A stretch of DNA of 64,000 bases from Arcicella sp034931005 (GTDB lineage: Bacteria; Bacteroidota; Bacteroidia; Cytophagales; Spirosomataceae), in the NCBI RefSeq assembly GCF_034931005.1, contig NZ_JAYGIN010000005.1:124001-188000 (forward strand), in the 5' to 3' direction. The position numbers were made by a program, and so were the translations under genes. The notes under the pieces were generated by a model. The model ran no database searches, was not told where the DNA came from, and worked only from the letters and a program-made list of their open reading frames with translations. Within the stretch, counting starts at the first letter, position 1. Each line of letters starts with the position of its first letter. Shown in pieces: positions 19,044 through 28,737 of this stretch.

Positions 19044-20030
19044 ATGTTGAAGATGAATCAGTATAGTGTAATTCTGTATTATAATTACACGCCCATTCTC
19101 GATGCGGAGGCGTATCGTGAAAAACATCACTTGTTTTGTTTGGAAAATAACCTTTTAGGTAGGATTATCGTAGCTTCTGAAGGACTGAACGGAACTGTTT
19201 CTGGTCTTAAAGAAGATTGTGACAAATACATGAATTGGCTTGAAAATGACCCAATTTTTGCAGGTACTAATTTTGATTTTAAAGTTGAAACTCACGAAAA
19301 ACACGCCTTTAATAAGCTCCATGTTCGGGTAAAAGAAGAAATTGTAAATTCTGATTTACCTGTAAATCCCTTAGAAAGAACAGGTACTCATCTCGAACCT
19401 GCTGACTTTAAAAAGATGTATAAAAATGACCCTGACGTTGTTCTGGTGGATATGAGGTCAAATTACGAACATTCAGTCGGTAGATTTAAAGGGGCAATTA
19501 CCTTCGATATGGATACATTGAGAGAATTGCCTGACCATATAAATGAGATTGAACATTTAAAAAATAAGAAAATTATCACCTATTGTACTGGTGGTATTAA
19601 GTGCGAGAAAGCTTCAGCTTACTTACTTGACCAAGGTTTCGAAAATGTATATCAACTGCATGGTGGCATTATTAAATATGGACTCGAAGAAGGTGGCGAG
19701 GATTTTGAAGGAAAATGTTATGTATTTGATAATCGGGTAACTGCCGAAGTTAACTCTGTGAATCCAGAAGTAATTTCAAAATGTCATATTTGTAGCACAA
19801 ATTCAGACCAGATGGTTAATTGTGCCAATCCTGAATGTAATGAACATTTGGCCATTTGTCCAGCGTGTCTCAAAGAAATGGAAGGGGCTTGTTCCACCGA
19901 ATGTAAGGAACATCCCAGAAAAAGACCTTATAATTCACAAGGGTATTATTCAAAACAGTCGGATAATTACACGGCAGAATTTGGTTTTAAAAGTCGTCAA
20001 AGAACGAAGGTTAATATTGAAACTTTTTAA
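19044..20030 (+). CDS. trhO: tRNA uridine-34 hydroxylase TrhO (rhodanese family, YceA)
   Basis: This 328-residue protein has an acylphosphatase-like N-terminal domain (VILYYNYTPI, GRIIVASEGLNGTVSG), a rhodanese domain with active-site loop CTGGIKCEKASAYL (about 179-192) and a C-terminal Cys-rich zinc-binding segment (CHICSTNSDQMVNC, CPACLKEMEGACSTEC). This order is that of TrhO, which uses oxygen to hydroxylate U34 of several tRNAs. Starting at the ATG at 19044 or 19053 makes little difference. It is a single gene; a TAACTTTG box near 18983 could be its -7 element. Confidence 0.95.
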   Translation: MLKMNQYSVILYYNYTPILDAEAYREKHHLFCLENNLLGRIIVASEGLNGTVSGLKEDCDKYMNWLENDPIFAGTNFDFKVETHEKHAFNKLHVRVKEEIVNSDLPVNPLERTGTHLEPADFKKMYKNDPDVVLVDMRSNYEHSVGRFKGAITFDMDTLRELPDHINEIEHLKNKKIITYCTGGIKCEKASAYLLDQGFENVYQLHGGIIKYGLEEGGEDFEGKCYVFDNRVTAEVNSVNPEVISKCHICSTNSDQMVNCANPECNEHLAICPACLKEMEGACSTECKEHPRKRPYNSQGYYSKQSDNYTAEFGFKSRQRTKVNIETF

Positions 20031-20090
20031 ACTTTCTTTTTCGGTTTAAATTAAGTCTTTTAGTATCGAGTACGCCAAAATTTTCTCAAT

Positions 20091-20196
20091 GAAACTGTTT
20101 AAACTTTCAATATCGTTTGAAAATTTGTTTATTTTTAAAGAGGTCTTCATTAAATAATAGACAATTTGCATGGGTAGCAAAAGTTTAAACAGCTTC
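20091..20196. mobile_element. Second MITE-like element family (106 bp)
   Basis: Terminal inverted repeats GAAACTGTTTAAACTTT and, at the right end, the complement of GAAGCTGTTTAAACTTT (16 of 17 match). The outer bases GAAGCTGTTTA are shared with the 162-bp element at 1893, but the rest differs. No clean target duplication is seen (AAT/TTA). A weaker pair of the same kind (GAACTTGTTTATACTT with its complement) spans 20219-20285. The 289-nt gap between trhO and the phosphorylase gene holds nothing else that I recognise. Confidence 0.5.
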
Positions 20197-20319
20197 TTAT
20201 TCTACTAAACATAAAATTGAACTTGTTTATACTTTTTGTTCAATTAAAACAATTTACAACAAAAGGAATAAGCTTAAACAGGTTCATTATCATCTCATCA
20301 ACACAATCGAATTCAAATC

Positions 20320-21177
20320 ATGAAACTTTCTGAAACTGATTTAATTTTCAATCCCGACGGTAGTATTTATCACCTTAATTTACGCCCAGAACATATAGCG
20401 GATACCATTATTACTGTTGGAGACCCTGAACGAGTACCAATGGTTTCTAAATATTTTGACTCAGTAGAAATTAAAGTCAATAAACGGGAATTTGTAACGC
20501 ACACAGGTAAATTAGGAAAGAAAAGAATAACCGTTATTTCAAGTGGAATTGGGACAGATAATGTCGAAATTTTGATGAATGAATTGGATGCCCTTGTCAA
20601 TGTAAACTTCCAAACCCGTGAGGTAAAACCTAAGCATAAATCTTTAAATATAATTAGGATTGGTACATCTGGCAGTTTACAAGCCAACATACCAATTAAT
20701 AGTGTGGTAGTCTCAGCATTAGGCATTGGCATGGATGCTTTGGGGTTCTTTTATGATAGCTATGGAAATAATATCACAGAAAAACTAAAAAATACGTTGG
20801 GTTTGGACTTTTTACCTTATTGTAATCCTGCTGGAGCTGATTTGTTTAACCATTTTATGGATAATGCCCCAGAAAACTGGGTTGAAGGAACTACCGTAAC
20901 GTGTCCAGGTTTTTATGCACCACAAGGAAGGGTTTTGAGATACAAGGCTAAAATTAATGGTTTGATGGAAAAAATGAGTTCCTTTAATTTAGATGGAATC
21001 AGACTTTCGAATCTTGAAATGGAGACTGCGGGTTATTATTTGATGGGCAAATTGTTGGGACATCAAGTTTTGTCGATTAGTGCCATTTTAGCAAGTAGAA
21101 AATCAAATGAATTTTCGAAAAATCCAGAAAAACAAGTTGATACTTTAATTAAACAAGTATTGGAAAGATTGAGATAG
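20320..21177 (+). CDS. Nucleoside phosphorylase (uridine phosphorylase-like)
   Basis: This 285-residue protein of the PNP/UDP superfamily has the phosphate-binding VGDPERVPMVSKYF (about 38-51), GKKRITVISSGIGTDNVEIL (about 65-84), RIGTSGSLQ (about 111-119) and, near the C-terminus, LSNLEMETAGYYLMG with the base/ribose-site glutamates. It splits nucleosides with phosphate to free base and ribose-1-phosphate in salvage. Bacteroidota carry this divergent form; uridine is the likely but unproven substrate. It stands alone. The 266 nt after it (21178-21443) show nothing recognisable. Confidence 0.88.
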   Translation: MKLSETDLIFNPDGSIYHLNLRPEHIADTIITVGDPERVPMVSKYFDSVEIKVNKREFVTHTGKLGKKRITVISSGIGTDNVEILMNELDALVNVNFQTREVKPKHKSLNIIRIGTSGSLQANIPINSVVVSALGIGMDALGFFYDSYGNNITEKLKNTLGLDFLPYCNPAGADLFNHFMDNAPENWVEGTTVTCPGFYAPQGRVLRYKAKINGLMEKMSSFNLDGIRLSNLEMETAGYYLMGKLLGHQVLSISAILASRKSNEFSKNPEKQVDTLIKQVLERLR

Positions 21178-21443
21178 TTGTCAGAAATTAGGTTTTGGTT
21201 CGTTAAATTGTACCGATAGTATTTTTTGTTGATTCAAAATGATTCCCGAAAAGAGAACGTTCGTATAACTATTGTTTTCATACAACCTAATTGGTAATAT
21301 AAATTAACTATGTTGGTAATATAGCAAATTTTACAAGACTTTTATGGAGTAGAACATAGCCAACTGATTCATGTCGGAAATGGTTTTCTCATCGAAAATT
21401 GACAAGATTTTAAGGGTTGATTAGAGTCGGTTTTCCAAAATAC

Positions 21444-22019
21444 CTAATCAAACTTCATGTTTTTTAATGAGTTATCTTCTGGGAATTTGGGCGTAACATT
21501 GGCGTATTGTTTTTGTATTTCGAATAAATCTTGCTCATAATTTCCAGTTGGATAAAATACATTCAAAAACCCACCTTCTTTTTTTTTGAAGTCTAAAAAA
21601 CCTAAAATTATCGGAACACCAGCAGTGACAGCAATATGATAAAAACCTGATTTCCATTCTTTTGAATAAGAGCGAGTTCCTTCTGCTGGCACAATTAATT
21701 GTATTGATTCTTGACTATTTTTTATCATTCCTCCCATATCATTTACCAAATTGTTTTTTTGTGAACGAATAACGGGAACACCTCCTAAACCTCGAATGAT
21801 GATACCCAAAGGAAATTTAAAAAGAGAATCTTTTGCTAAATACTTGAATGGAAGTCCTACCCTCAAAACGATTATCATACAATAAAAATAATCCCAATTG
21901 GATGTGTGTGGAGCAGCAATCATGACTGCCTTTGAGTAGTTTATCACGCCGTTTGGTGTAGTATCAACTATTTTCCAACCTGAAATTTTTAATAAAAAGC
22001 TACTGATGATTTTTAACAT
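21444..22019 (-). CDS. Lysophospholipid acyltransferase family protein
   Basis: This 191-residue protein has the acyltransferase motifs HTSNWD (the H-x4-D catalytic pair, about residues 37-42), GGVPVIRSQ (about 78-86) and VPAEGTRSYSKEW (about 110-122), in the order of the PlsC-like family. A hydrophobic N-terminus suggests membrane association. It probably acylates glycerophospholipids or related lipids at the inner membrane; the acceptor is unknown. It is divergent from surE and shares an 87-nt intergenic region with it. Confidence 0.88.
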   Translation of the reverse strand: MLKIISSFLLKISGWKIVDTTPNGVINYSKAVMIAAPHTSNWDYFYCMIIVLRVGLPFKYLAKDSLFKFPLGIIIRGLGGVPVIRSQKNNLVNDMGGMIKNSQESIQLIVPAEGTRSYSKEWKSGFYHIAVTAGVPIILGFLDFKKKEGGFLNVFYPTGNYEQDLFEIQKQYANVTPKFPEDNSLKNMKFD

Positions 22020-22034
22020 AAAAGGTATGGTTAA

Positions 22035-22065
22035 TTGGTCTCAAAAACAAATCTACTTATATTTG
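22035..22065 (+). promoter_or_regulatory. Promoter of surE
   Basis: TTG (22035-22037), 20 nt, TATATTTG (22058-22065), fitting the Bacteroidota consensus, 41 nt before the surE ATG. Confidence 0.65.
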
Positions 22066-22106
22066 ATTTCGGTTTCAAGTTAAACCATTTATTTATCTAA
22101 AATATA

Positions 22107-22883
22107 ATGCAAAAACCCTTAATTCTAATTGCCAACGACGATTCAATTGCTGCAAAAGGTATCAAAACTTTAGCAGAAGTAATGTCTGAAATTGGTGAAG
22201 TCGTTGTTATTGCCCCAGATACACACCAATCAGGTATGGGACACGCCATTACGCTCGACCGTCCGTTACGAGTTTCTAAAGTAAAGGATTTTTTACCAGA
22301 AATAGAAAATGTAGAGGCATACAAATGTAGTGGAACACCTGCGGATTGTGTAAAATTTGGAAAACATTTTATTTTAAAAGGCAGAAAAATTGATTTAGTC
22401 GTTTCGGGGATTAATCATGGTTCAAATTCGTCAATTGCCGTAATTTATAGTGGAACTATGTCTGCTGCTATTGAAGCTGCCATCGAGGGAATTCCTGCTG
22501 TTGGCTTCTCTTTATGTGATTTTGGAGCAGAAGCTGATTTTTCTCATACCAAAGAATATGTCAAGAATATATCTTTAAAAGTTCTGGAAAATGGGCTTCC
22601 TCAAGGTGTTGCCTTAAATGTTAATTTCCCAAAATTATCAGAAGAACCGATTAAGGGAATTAAAATTTGTCGTCAGACAGATGCTTTATTCCGAGAATCT
22701 TTTGAGGAACGCAAAGACCCTTATGGTAGAGCATATTATTGGATGGATGGTTTTTTACAGAATGAGGACAAGGGCGGAGGAACTGACGAGGATGCCTTGA
22801 AAGAGAATTATGTAGCAATTGTTCCTGTGAAATTTGATTTAACTGATTATCAAGCAGTTGAAAAAATAAAAACTTGGTTTTAA
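22107..22883 (+). CDS. surE: 5'/3'-nucleotidase SurE
   Basis: This 258-residue protein has the metal-site ANDDSIAAKGIKTLAE near the N-terminus, followed by APDTHQSGMGHAIT, KCSGTPADCVK and SGINHGSNSSIAVIYSGTMS, the SurE family signatures. SurE is a divalent-metal phosphatase that removes phosphate from nucleoside monophosphates. Length is normal. It has its own promoter and is probably monocistronic, since the GH3 gene starts 111 nt later. Confidence 0.95.
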   Translation: MQKPLILIANDDSIAAKGIKTLAEVMSEIGEVVVIAPDTHQSGMGHAITLDRPLRVSKVKDFLPEIENVEAYKCSGTPADCVKFGKHFILKGRKIDLVVSGINHGSNSSIAVIYSGTMSAAIEAAIEGIPAVGFSLCDFGAEADFSHTKEYVKNISLKVLENGLPQGVALNVNFPKLSEEPIKGIKICRQTDALFRESFEERKDPYGRAYYWMDGFLQNEDKGGGTDEDALKENYVAIVPVKFDLTDYQAVEKIKTWF

Positions 22884-22994
22884 AGATACATTCATATTTA
22901 AACTTCAAAAATTGGCTATTAATTTTCTTTAATCATCAGCCTGATTATTGAATTGATAGCTATTTTTTAAAATTAGACATTATCAACCCACCAC

Positions 22995-24539
22995 ATGGCA
23001 ATAGTTGGAAATATAGTAAAAAGAGGAATTGGGCTTTCGGGTTTAATGAAACGTCCGAAATCTAATTTGGCAAAAATTCAGCGAAAAACGTTGGTCAAGC
23101 TATTAAATAAAGGTCGTTTTACACAATTTGGTGAGGCTTTTGGTTTTGAAGATATTATGAATGCTGCATTGTATTCGAGCGATAAAGAGTTTTATACTAA
23201 ATACAAAAAGCAAGTCCCAGTTTATGATTACAATAAGATGTATAAAGATTGGTGGCACAAAACTCTTGAAGGCGAAAAGAATGTTTCGTGGGTCGGTAGT
23301 ATTAAATATTTTGCGTTGAGTTCTGGAACTTCCGAAGCAGCTTCAAAGCATATTCCCGTTACCAAAGATATGGTAAAGGCGATTCATCGAACGTCGATAA
23401 GGCAAATTTTAGCTTTATCTGAATATAAAAATTTACCTTCCGAACTTTTTGAAAAAGGCTATTTGATGTTGGGAGGAAGTACCAAGTTACAGGATAAAGG
23501 AGATTATTTTGAAGGCGATTTGAGTGGAATTACCGCAGGGAAAATACCATTTTGGTTTGAAAGATTTTATAAACCTGGAAAAAAAATTGCTGAAACGAAG
23601 GATTGGAGCGAAAAATTGGATAAAATAACCAAGAAAGCAAAAGATTGGGATATTGGATTTATCGTGGGTGTGCCTGCGTGGATTCAGATTTTGATGGAGA
23701 AAATCATTAAAGAATATAACGTTAAAAATATCCATGAAGTTTGGCCCAATTTAGAGATTTTTTGTCACGGAGGTGTAAGTTTTGAACCATACAAACAGGG
23801 TTTTGAAAAATTATTGGGTCGTCCTATTATTTATATCGAAACTTATTTGGCATCAGAAGGTTTCATGGCTTATCAAACGGCACCCGATACAGACATGGCT
23901 TTGGTGTTGAACAACGGTATTTTCTTCGAATTTATTCCATTTAATGAAGAAAATTTTGATGATGATGGCGTAATGATTGAAAAACCAGAAACGTTGATGA
24001 TTGATGAAGTGGAAGAAGGAGTGGAGTATGCTCTTTTAATTTCTACGGTATCGGGAGCATGGAGATATTTAATTGGCGATACCATTAAATTTACGAACAA
24101 AAAGAAAGCTGAAATTGTGATTACAGGCAGAACAAAGCACTTTTTGAGCCTTTGCGGCGAACATCTTTCAGTTGATAATATGAATAAAGCGATTGAGTTA
24201 GCTTGTAAGAAATTTGATATTGATATAAGAGAATTTACAGTGGTTGGAAAGAAAATGGATGGCACATTTGGACATCATTGGTATGTTGGCACAGACGATA
24301 ATGTAGATGAGCAGTCATTGATGACATTTATAGATGAGACGCTGTGTGAAATTAATGACGATTATCCAGTTGAACGAAAGCACGCTCTTCGAGATGTTAA
24401 TATGAAGGTTTTGAAAACCAAAACCTTTTACCAATTTATGGAGTCAAAAGGTAAAACGGGTGGGCAAAATAAATTTCCACGAGTTTTGAAAAATACTGCT
24501 CAAATCCAAGAATGGGAAAGTTATTTAGCCAATAATTAA
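22995..24539 (+). CDS. GH3 family acyl-adenylating protein
   Basis: This 514-residue protein matches the GH3 family, best known from plants where it conjugates auxin or jasmonate to amino acids. Visible marks are the phosphate-binding FALSSGTSEAASKHIPVT (about 97-114), YLASEGFMAYQ (about 281-291), SGAWRYLIGDTIKFT (about 351-365) and ITGRTKHFLSLCGEHLS (about 374-390). Bacterial members are widespread in Bacteroidota but have no known substrate. The 3' end overlaps the convergent LysE gene by 4 nt. Confidence 0.9.
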   Translation: MAIVGNIVKRGIGLSGLMKRPKSNLAKIQRKTLVKLLNKGRFTQFGEAFGFEDIMNAALYSSDKEFYTKYKKQVPVYDYNKMYKDWWHKTLEGEKNVSWVGSIKYFALSSGTSEAASKHIPVTKDMVKAIHRTSIRQILALSEYKNLPSELFEKGYLMLGGSTKLQDKGDYFEGDLSGITAGKIPFWFERFYKPGKKIAETKDWSEKLDKITKKAKDWDIGFIVGVPAWIQILMEKIIKEYNVKNIHEVWPNLEIFCHGGVSFEPYKQGFEKLLGRPIIYIETYLASEGFMAYQTAPDTDMALVLNNGIFFEFIPFNEENFDDDGVMIEKPETLMIDEVEEGVEYALLISTVSGAWRYLIGDTIKFTNKKKAEIVITGRTKHFLSLCGEHLSVDNMNKAIELACKKFDIDIREFTVVGKKMDGTFGHHWYVGTDDNVDEQSLMTFIDETLCEINDDYPVERKHALRDVNMKVLKTKTFYQFMESKGKTGGQNKFPRVLKNTAQIQEWESYLANN

Positions 24540-25147
24540 TTCATAAATTGTTTCCAAAGTATCATAAGTCCTGAACCGATGAAGATTAAGCCAGCAACTT
24601 GATTGATTCGTTTTAGGACTTTTTTTGTTAATAATCTTTTCATTTTTTGAGCATAAAACGCAATTAATGATTCTGCAATCATCGTTGCTATTAAACTGAA
24701 AAGAAAAAATCCAATTCTTTCATTGAGTGTTAAACCTTTGGCTACTAAATAGGCTGAAGTTGCAAAAACGGCTACATAATTGGAAGGATTCAATAAATTT
24801 AAAAATAAGCCCGATGTAAAATAATAAAGAAATGAGCCAAATTTTGATGTTGGATAGACTAACTGCGACTGTTCTTTGAATAAACTGTTGAAACCCAAAA
24901 TAAACAATAAACTTGCTCCAACGACAGAAATTACATCATCAAAATGCTCCAAATTGGGAAGTAAACTTGTTCCAAAAACTGCAAAAAACATTAGTATAGA
25001 ATCTGCAATAGTTACCCCCAACGCAATTAAAACCCCTCTTTTGAAGCCCGTGTCAATACTTGTTTGTATTAATCTAAAAAATGCAGGGCCAAAAGTGAAG
25101 CATAAAATAAACCCATAAAGGAATCCAAAAAATATTGCTTGAAACAT
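24536..25147 (-). CDS. LysE family transporter
   Basis: This 203-residue membrane protein has about six hydrophobic segments. FGFLYGFILCFTFGPAFFRL near the start matches the LysE/RhtB conserved GP(A/V) helix, and GFKRGVLIALGVTIADSIL continues the family pattern. LysE-type proteins export amino acids or similar small molecules; the cargo here is unknown. It converges on the GH3 gene with a 4-nt overlap of the stop regions, so antisense interference between the two is possible. Confidence 0.88.
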   Translation of the reverse strand: MFQAIFFGFLYGFILCFTFGPAFFRLIQTSIDTGFKRGVLIALGVTIADSILMFFAVFGTSLLPNLEHFDDVISVVGASLLFILGFNSLFKEQSQLVYPTSKFGSFLYYFTSGLFLNLLNPSNYVAVFATSAYLVAKGLTLNERIGFFLFSLIATMIAESLIAFYAQKMKRLLTKKVLKRINQVAGLIFIGSGLMILWKQFMN

Positions 25148-25241
25148 AAGTAGAGATTAGGAGTTTGGATTTAGGCAATACGTAAGATTCATTGCAGAAT
25201 AATGTTTTTCGACTTAACAGTTTCTTAAATCCTTCGTAAAA

Positions 25242-25790
25242 TTATATACCTTTTAAACGAGCAACTTTGAGAATTGTGGCAATACTCAATGAATCCGTTA
25301 TTTCAGAATCCATTACCATTCTTACGGCTTCTTTCAAGCTCACTTTTTTAAGGGCTAATATTTCAGTATCGTCAGGTTCAGCTTCACCAAATGTTAACTC
25401 TTCCGCTAAAAACATAAAGCCATATTCATCGGTTACAGAATTGGAGGTGTGTAATTTCCCTAAATCAGTCCATTTGTTGGCAGTCATGCCAGTTTCTTCT
25501 TTCAATTCTCTTTTGGCTGCGTCCAAACTATCACCGTTCAAATCTCCTCCACCCATTGGAATTTCCCAAGAGTATTCTTCTAAAGTATAACGATATTGAC
25601 CGACAAGCCATGTGTTGTTGTTTTCATCAAGAGGTAATACTGCTGCTGCTTTTGTTTTAAAATGTGCAACCCCATAAATTCCAGCCTCGCCATTTGGTTT
25701 AATCACTTCTTCGTGCCTTACATTCACCCAAGGGTTGTCGTACACCTCATGAGAAGAAACTTTTTTCCACGGATTTTCGTAAATATTCAT
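25242..25790 (-). CDS. NUDIX hydrolase (ADP-ribose pyrophosphatase type)
   Basis: The ATG at 25790 gives 182 residues (MNIYENPWKKVSSHEVYDNP); a longer frame to 25847 adds residues that do not look conserved. The NUDIX box is GGDLNGDSLDAAKRELKEET, with RELKEETG intact. The upstream half is one residue shorter than the strict Gx5Ex7REUxEExGU pattern and has Asp where Glu is usual. The N-terminal YDNPWVNVRHEEVIKPNG and SWEIPMGGG resemble ADP-sugar pyrophosphatases. Likely cytosolic housecleaning of ADP-ribose-like compounds. Confidence 0.87.
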   Translation of the reverse strand: MNIYENPWKKVSSHEVYDNPWVNVRHEEVIKPNGEAGIYGVAHFKTKAAAVLPLDENNNTWLVGQYRYTLEEYSWEIPMGGGDLNGDSLDAAKRELKEETGMTANKWTDLGKLHTSNSVTDEYGFMFLAEELTFGEAEPDDTEILALKKVSLKEAVRMVMDSEITDSLSIATILKVARLKGI

Positions 25791-25917
25791 TTTGCAAAGG
25801 TAAACAGAAGGTACGAATATTAAAATTTGAATTTCGTAACTTTGCACTTCAATTTTGAATCAGAACGTAGTTTGTATTTGTTTTCAAAATTCTCCATAAT
25901 CGTTTAATAAATTTATT

Positions 25918-26937
25918 ATGACTGAATTGTTCAAGGCTGATTTTTTGGCAAGTGACTTTAAAAAGTACAAATGGATTTTCTTATCTTTTGTAATTAGTAC
26001 CTTGTTAATGATTGGTAAATTCATAGCCTATTATACTACTTATTCGAGTGCTATTTTAACCGATGCGTTGGAATCTATTATCAATGTAGTAGCGAGTGCA
26101 TTTGCCTTTTATGCTATTTATTTAGCATCGCAACCCAAAGATTTGAATCATCCTTATGGGCATGGTAAAATTGAATTTTTCTCAGCAGGATTGGAGGGTG
26201 TTCTGATTGTTTTAGCGAGTGTTTTTATTGTATTTCATGCTTCAGAAAGTCTTATTCATCCTACGCAATTCAATGATTTGCAGATTGGACTAATTATTAT
26301 TTCCGCAGGTACAATTATTAATTATTTATTAGGGTATTTTATTGAAAAAGAGGGTGTTATACGAAGTTCGCCAACTTTAATAGCAGATGGAAAACATCTG
26401 AAATTAGATGCAGTTAGTGGATTGATTTTAGTAACGGCAGTAATATTGGTGTATTTGACAAACATTGTTTGGATAGACGGGGTTGCTTCTATTATTTTTG
26501 CACTTTTCATGGCATGGAATGGGGTGAAAATTATTAGAAAATCAATCGGAGGATTGATGGACGAGACAAATGAAGAGGTATTGGAAAAGGTTGTTGATAT
26601 TTTAAAATCTAATCAAAAGAACGATTGGATTGATATGCACAATTTGAGAATTCAAGAGTACGGAGCAGATATTCATATTGATGCTCATTTAACACTTCCA
26701 CGATATTGGAATCTTGAAAAAGTACACGAAGTTGTCCATGAATTTGAAGATATTATTGGCGAAAGTTTCAATTCAGATGTAGAGATTTTTATCCACACTG
26801 ACCCTTGTTTGCCAGAATGTTGTCATTACTGTAAAATTGAAAATTGCCCAATCAGACAAGTACCTAAAACCGTTGATATTGATTGGAATAAGGTTAATTT
26901 ATCCTTAAACCAAAAACATTTTCTCGAAAAGATATAA
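25918..26937 (+). CDS. Cation diffusion facilitator (CDF) transporter
   Basis: This 339-residue protein has an N-terminal six-helix membrane domain with metal-site residues in TDALESIINVVAS and HPYGHGKIEFFSAG, and the second site in DGKHLKLDAVSG. The cytoplasmic C-terminal domain (about 215-300; HNLRIQEYGADIHIDAHLTL) ends in a Cys/His-rich tail, CLPECCHYCKIENCPIRQ, that could bind metal. CDF proteins exchange Zn, Fe or Mn for protons across the inner membrane. The metal is not decided by the sequence. It is divergent from the NUDIX gene; a TAACTTTG box near 25837 may be its -7 element. Confidence 0.93.
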   Translation: MTELFKADFLASDFKKYKWIFLSFVISTLLMIGKFIAYYTTYSSAILTDALESIINVVASAFAFYAIYLASQPKDLNHPYGHGKIEFFSAGLEGVLIVLASVFIVFHASESLIHPTQFNDLQIGLIIISAGTIINYLLGYFIEKEGVIRSSPTLIADGKHLKLDAVSGLILVTAVILVYLTNIVWIDGVASIIFALFMAWNGVKIIRKSIGGLMDETNEEVLEKVVDILKSNQKNDWIDMHNLRIQEYGADIHIDAHLTLPRYWNLEKVHEVVHEFEDIIGESFNSDVEIFIHTDPCLPECCHYCKIENCPIRQVPKTVDIDWNKVNLSLNQKHFLEKI

Positions 26938-26988
26938 TAACTTCTTTTCGAGCTAACAACTTATTTTCAAAACTTACTCCTACATAAT

Positions 26989-28719
26989 ATGCTACTTCAG
27001 CCGATAGTAAATTTTATCAATATTCTCTCAAAAAAAGGAGTAAAGAATGCCATCATTTCACCAGGTTCAAGAAACGCACCTTTAACGATTGCGTTGGTGC
27101 GTCATCCTGATATTGAAACGAAATCTATTTCTGATGAACGGTCGGCGGCATTTATTGCCTTAGGTATGTCACAAAACCTGAAAGAACCCGTGGCTATTTG
27201 TTGCACTTCTGGTTCGGCAGCTTATAATTATGCACCAGCGGTTGCAGAAGCCTTTTTTCAAGAAATACCACTTATTATTTTAACCGCTGACCGTCCGAAA
27301 GAATGGATTCACCAAAACGATGGTCAGACGATTTATCAAACTGATATTTTTGGAAAGCACGTTAAAAAGAGTTTTGAAATTGGGGCAGATTATTCACATC
27401 CAGATGCGGTTTGGCAAATTGAAAGAACAATTAATGATGCCATAAATTTGGCAAATACTGAACCTTGTGGGCCAGTACATATTAATATACCTTTACGTGA
27501 ACCATTCTATCCTGCTGAAAATGAAGCAATTAATTTTAACTTAAATTCAAGAGTCATTGAAATTGTTAAAAGTGAAAGAAATTTATCGAAGGAAACTTGG
27601 AATGAAATTCTAAATCAATTTCAAGACTTTGATAAAATATTAATTGTAGGTGGACAGTCGGACAAAAATGATGATTTATCGTCAGTTTTAAAAAAGTTAC
27701 AAGATGAATTTCAAATAGTTTGTATTGGTGATTCTATTTCAAATCTTGGATTTGATTCTATCTCAAAACACGATTTATTTCTTAAAGCTGATGCCGTAAA
27801 TTTGAAGCCAGAATTACTGATTACTTATGGAAAGTCGGTTATTTCTAAGGGTTTAAAGACTTTTTTGAGAAATAATAAAGCAATTGAGCATTGGCATCTA
27901 CAAATTGACGAACATTTAATTGATACTTTCCAATCCATCACAAAAATATTACCGCTTAAACCAATTGATTTCTTTACTAAACTGTATGAAGATTTGGACT
28001 TTGAACAATTTAGGAATGGAGAAGAAGAAAGAAATGAGTATTTTAAAAACCAATGGTTCGAACAAGAAAGAAAAGCACATATTTATCTTGAAAGGTTTTT
28101 TCAAAATAAAAGTCATCAAGATAAATTTAATGAGTTTTTTGCCATTAAATATTTATTAAATGCTTTGCCAGCTAATTGTCAACTACATTTAGCAAATTCG
28201 ATGTCTGTGCGGTACGCAAATTATATTGGGGTTGACCCCAAAAAGGATGTTGAAGTTTTCGCCAATAGAGGCACGAGCGGAATTGATGGATGTGTCAGTA
28301 CGGCGGTTGGTGCGGCATTAAGTACCGATAAATTGGTTTTTTTGTTGGTGGGTGATGTTGCCTTTTTTTACGATAGAAATGCCTTGTGGAATCGGTATTT
28401 ACCTAATAATTTAAGAATTATTTTATTGAATAATCATGGAGGTGGAATTTTTAGAATGATTGATGGGCCAAGTAAACAACCAGAGTTGAATGATTATTTT
28501 GAAACACTCCAAACAATGGATGCTCGAAATACTGCACTTGATGCTGAGATGGAATATGATAAGGTGTTAAATTTCAGGGAATTAGAAACATTTGCATTGC
28601 CTTTTTTAAGGCAGGAAGGGAAAGCGAAAATTTTAGAAATAGAAACGAACACTTTGATTAATACTACCGTATTTAAAGAATTTAAAGCCAATTTTCAAAC
28701 AGATTTAATCACAAGTTAG
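26989..28719 (+). CDS. menD: MenD, SEPHCHC synthase
   Basis: This 576-residue thiamine-diphosphate enzyme joins 2-oxoglutarate and isochorismate in menaquinone synthesis. The N-terminal SPGSRNAPLTIALVRHPDIE and SDERSAAFIALGMSQ carry the catalytic glutamate region. AICCTSGSAAYNYAPAVAEA and ILTADRPKEWIHQNDGQTI are MenD signatures. The C-terminal cofactor domain has FANRGTSGIDGCVSTAVGAA and the GDVAFFYDRNALWN to NNHGGGIFRM metal site. Length is normal. It follows the CDF gene by 51 nt and is closed by a terminator. No other men gene is in the window. Confidence 0.97.
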   Translation: MLLQPIVNFINILSKKGVKNAIISPGSRNAPLTIALVRHPDIETKSISDERSAAFIALGMSQNLKEPVAICCTSGSAAYNYAPAVAEAFFQEIPLIILTADRPKEWIHQNDGQTIYQTDIFGKHVKKSFEIGADYSHPDAVWQIERTINDAINLANTEPCGPVHINIPLREPFYPAENEAINFNLNSRVIEIVKSERNLSKETWNEILNQFQDFDKILIVGGQSDKNDDLSSVLKKLQDEFQIVCIGDSISNLGFDSISKHDLFLKADAVNLKPELLITYGKSVISKGLKTFLRNNKAIEHWHLQIDEHLIDTFQSITKILPLKPIDFFTKLYEDLDFEQFRNGEEERNEYFKNQWFEQERKAHIYLERFFQNKSHQDKFNEFFAIKYLLNALPANCQLHLANSMSVRYANYIGVDPKKDVEVFANRGTSGIDGCVSTAVGAALSTDKLVFLLVGDVAFFYDRNALWNRYLPNNLRIILLNNHGGGIFRMIDGPSKQPELNDYFETLQTMDARNTALDAEMEYDKVLNFRELETFALPFLRQEGKAKILEIETNTLINTTVFKEFKANFQTDLITS

Positions 28720-28737
28720 CGGTATGAAAGTAAAAGA

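Noticed and set aside
21178..21443. Possible small gene or RNA between the phosphorylase and acyltransferase genes
   Set aside because: Only short direct repeats (TTGGTAATATA twice) were seen; there is no convincing reading frame or structure.
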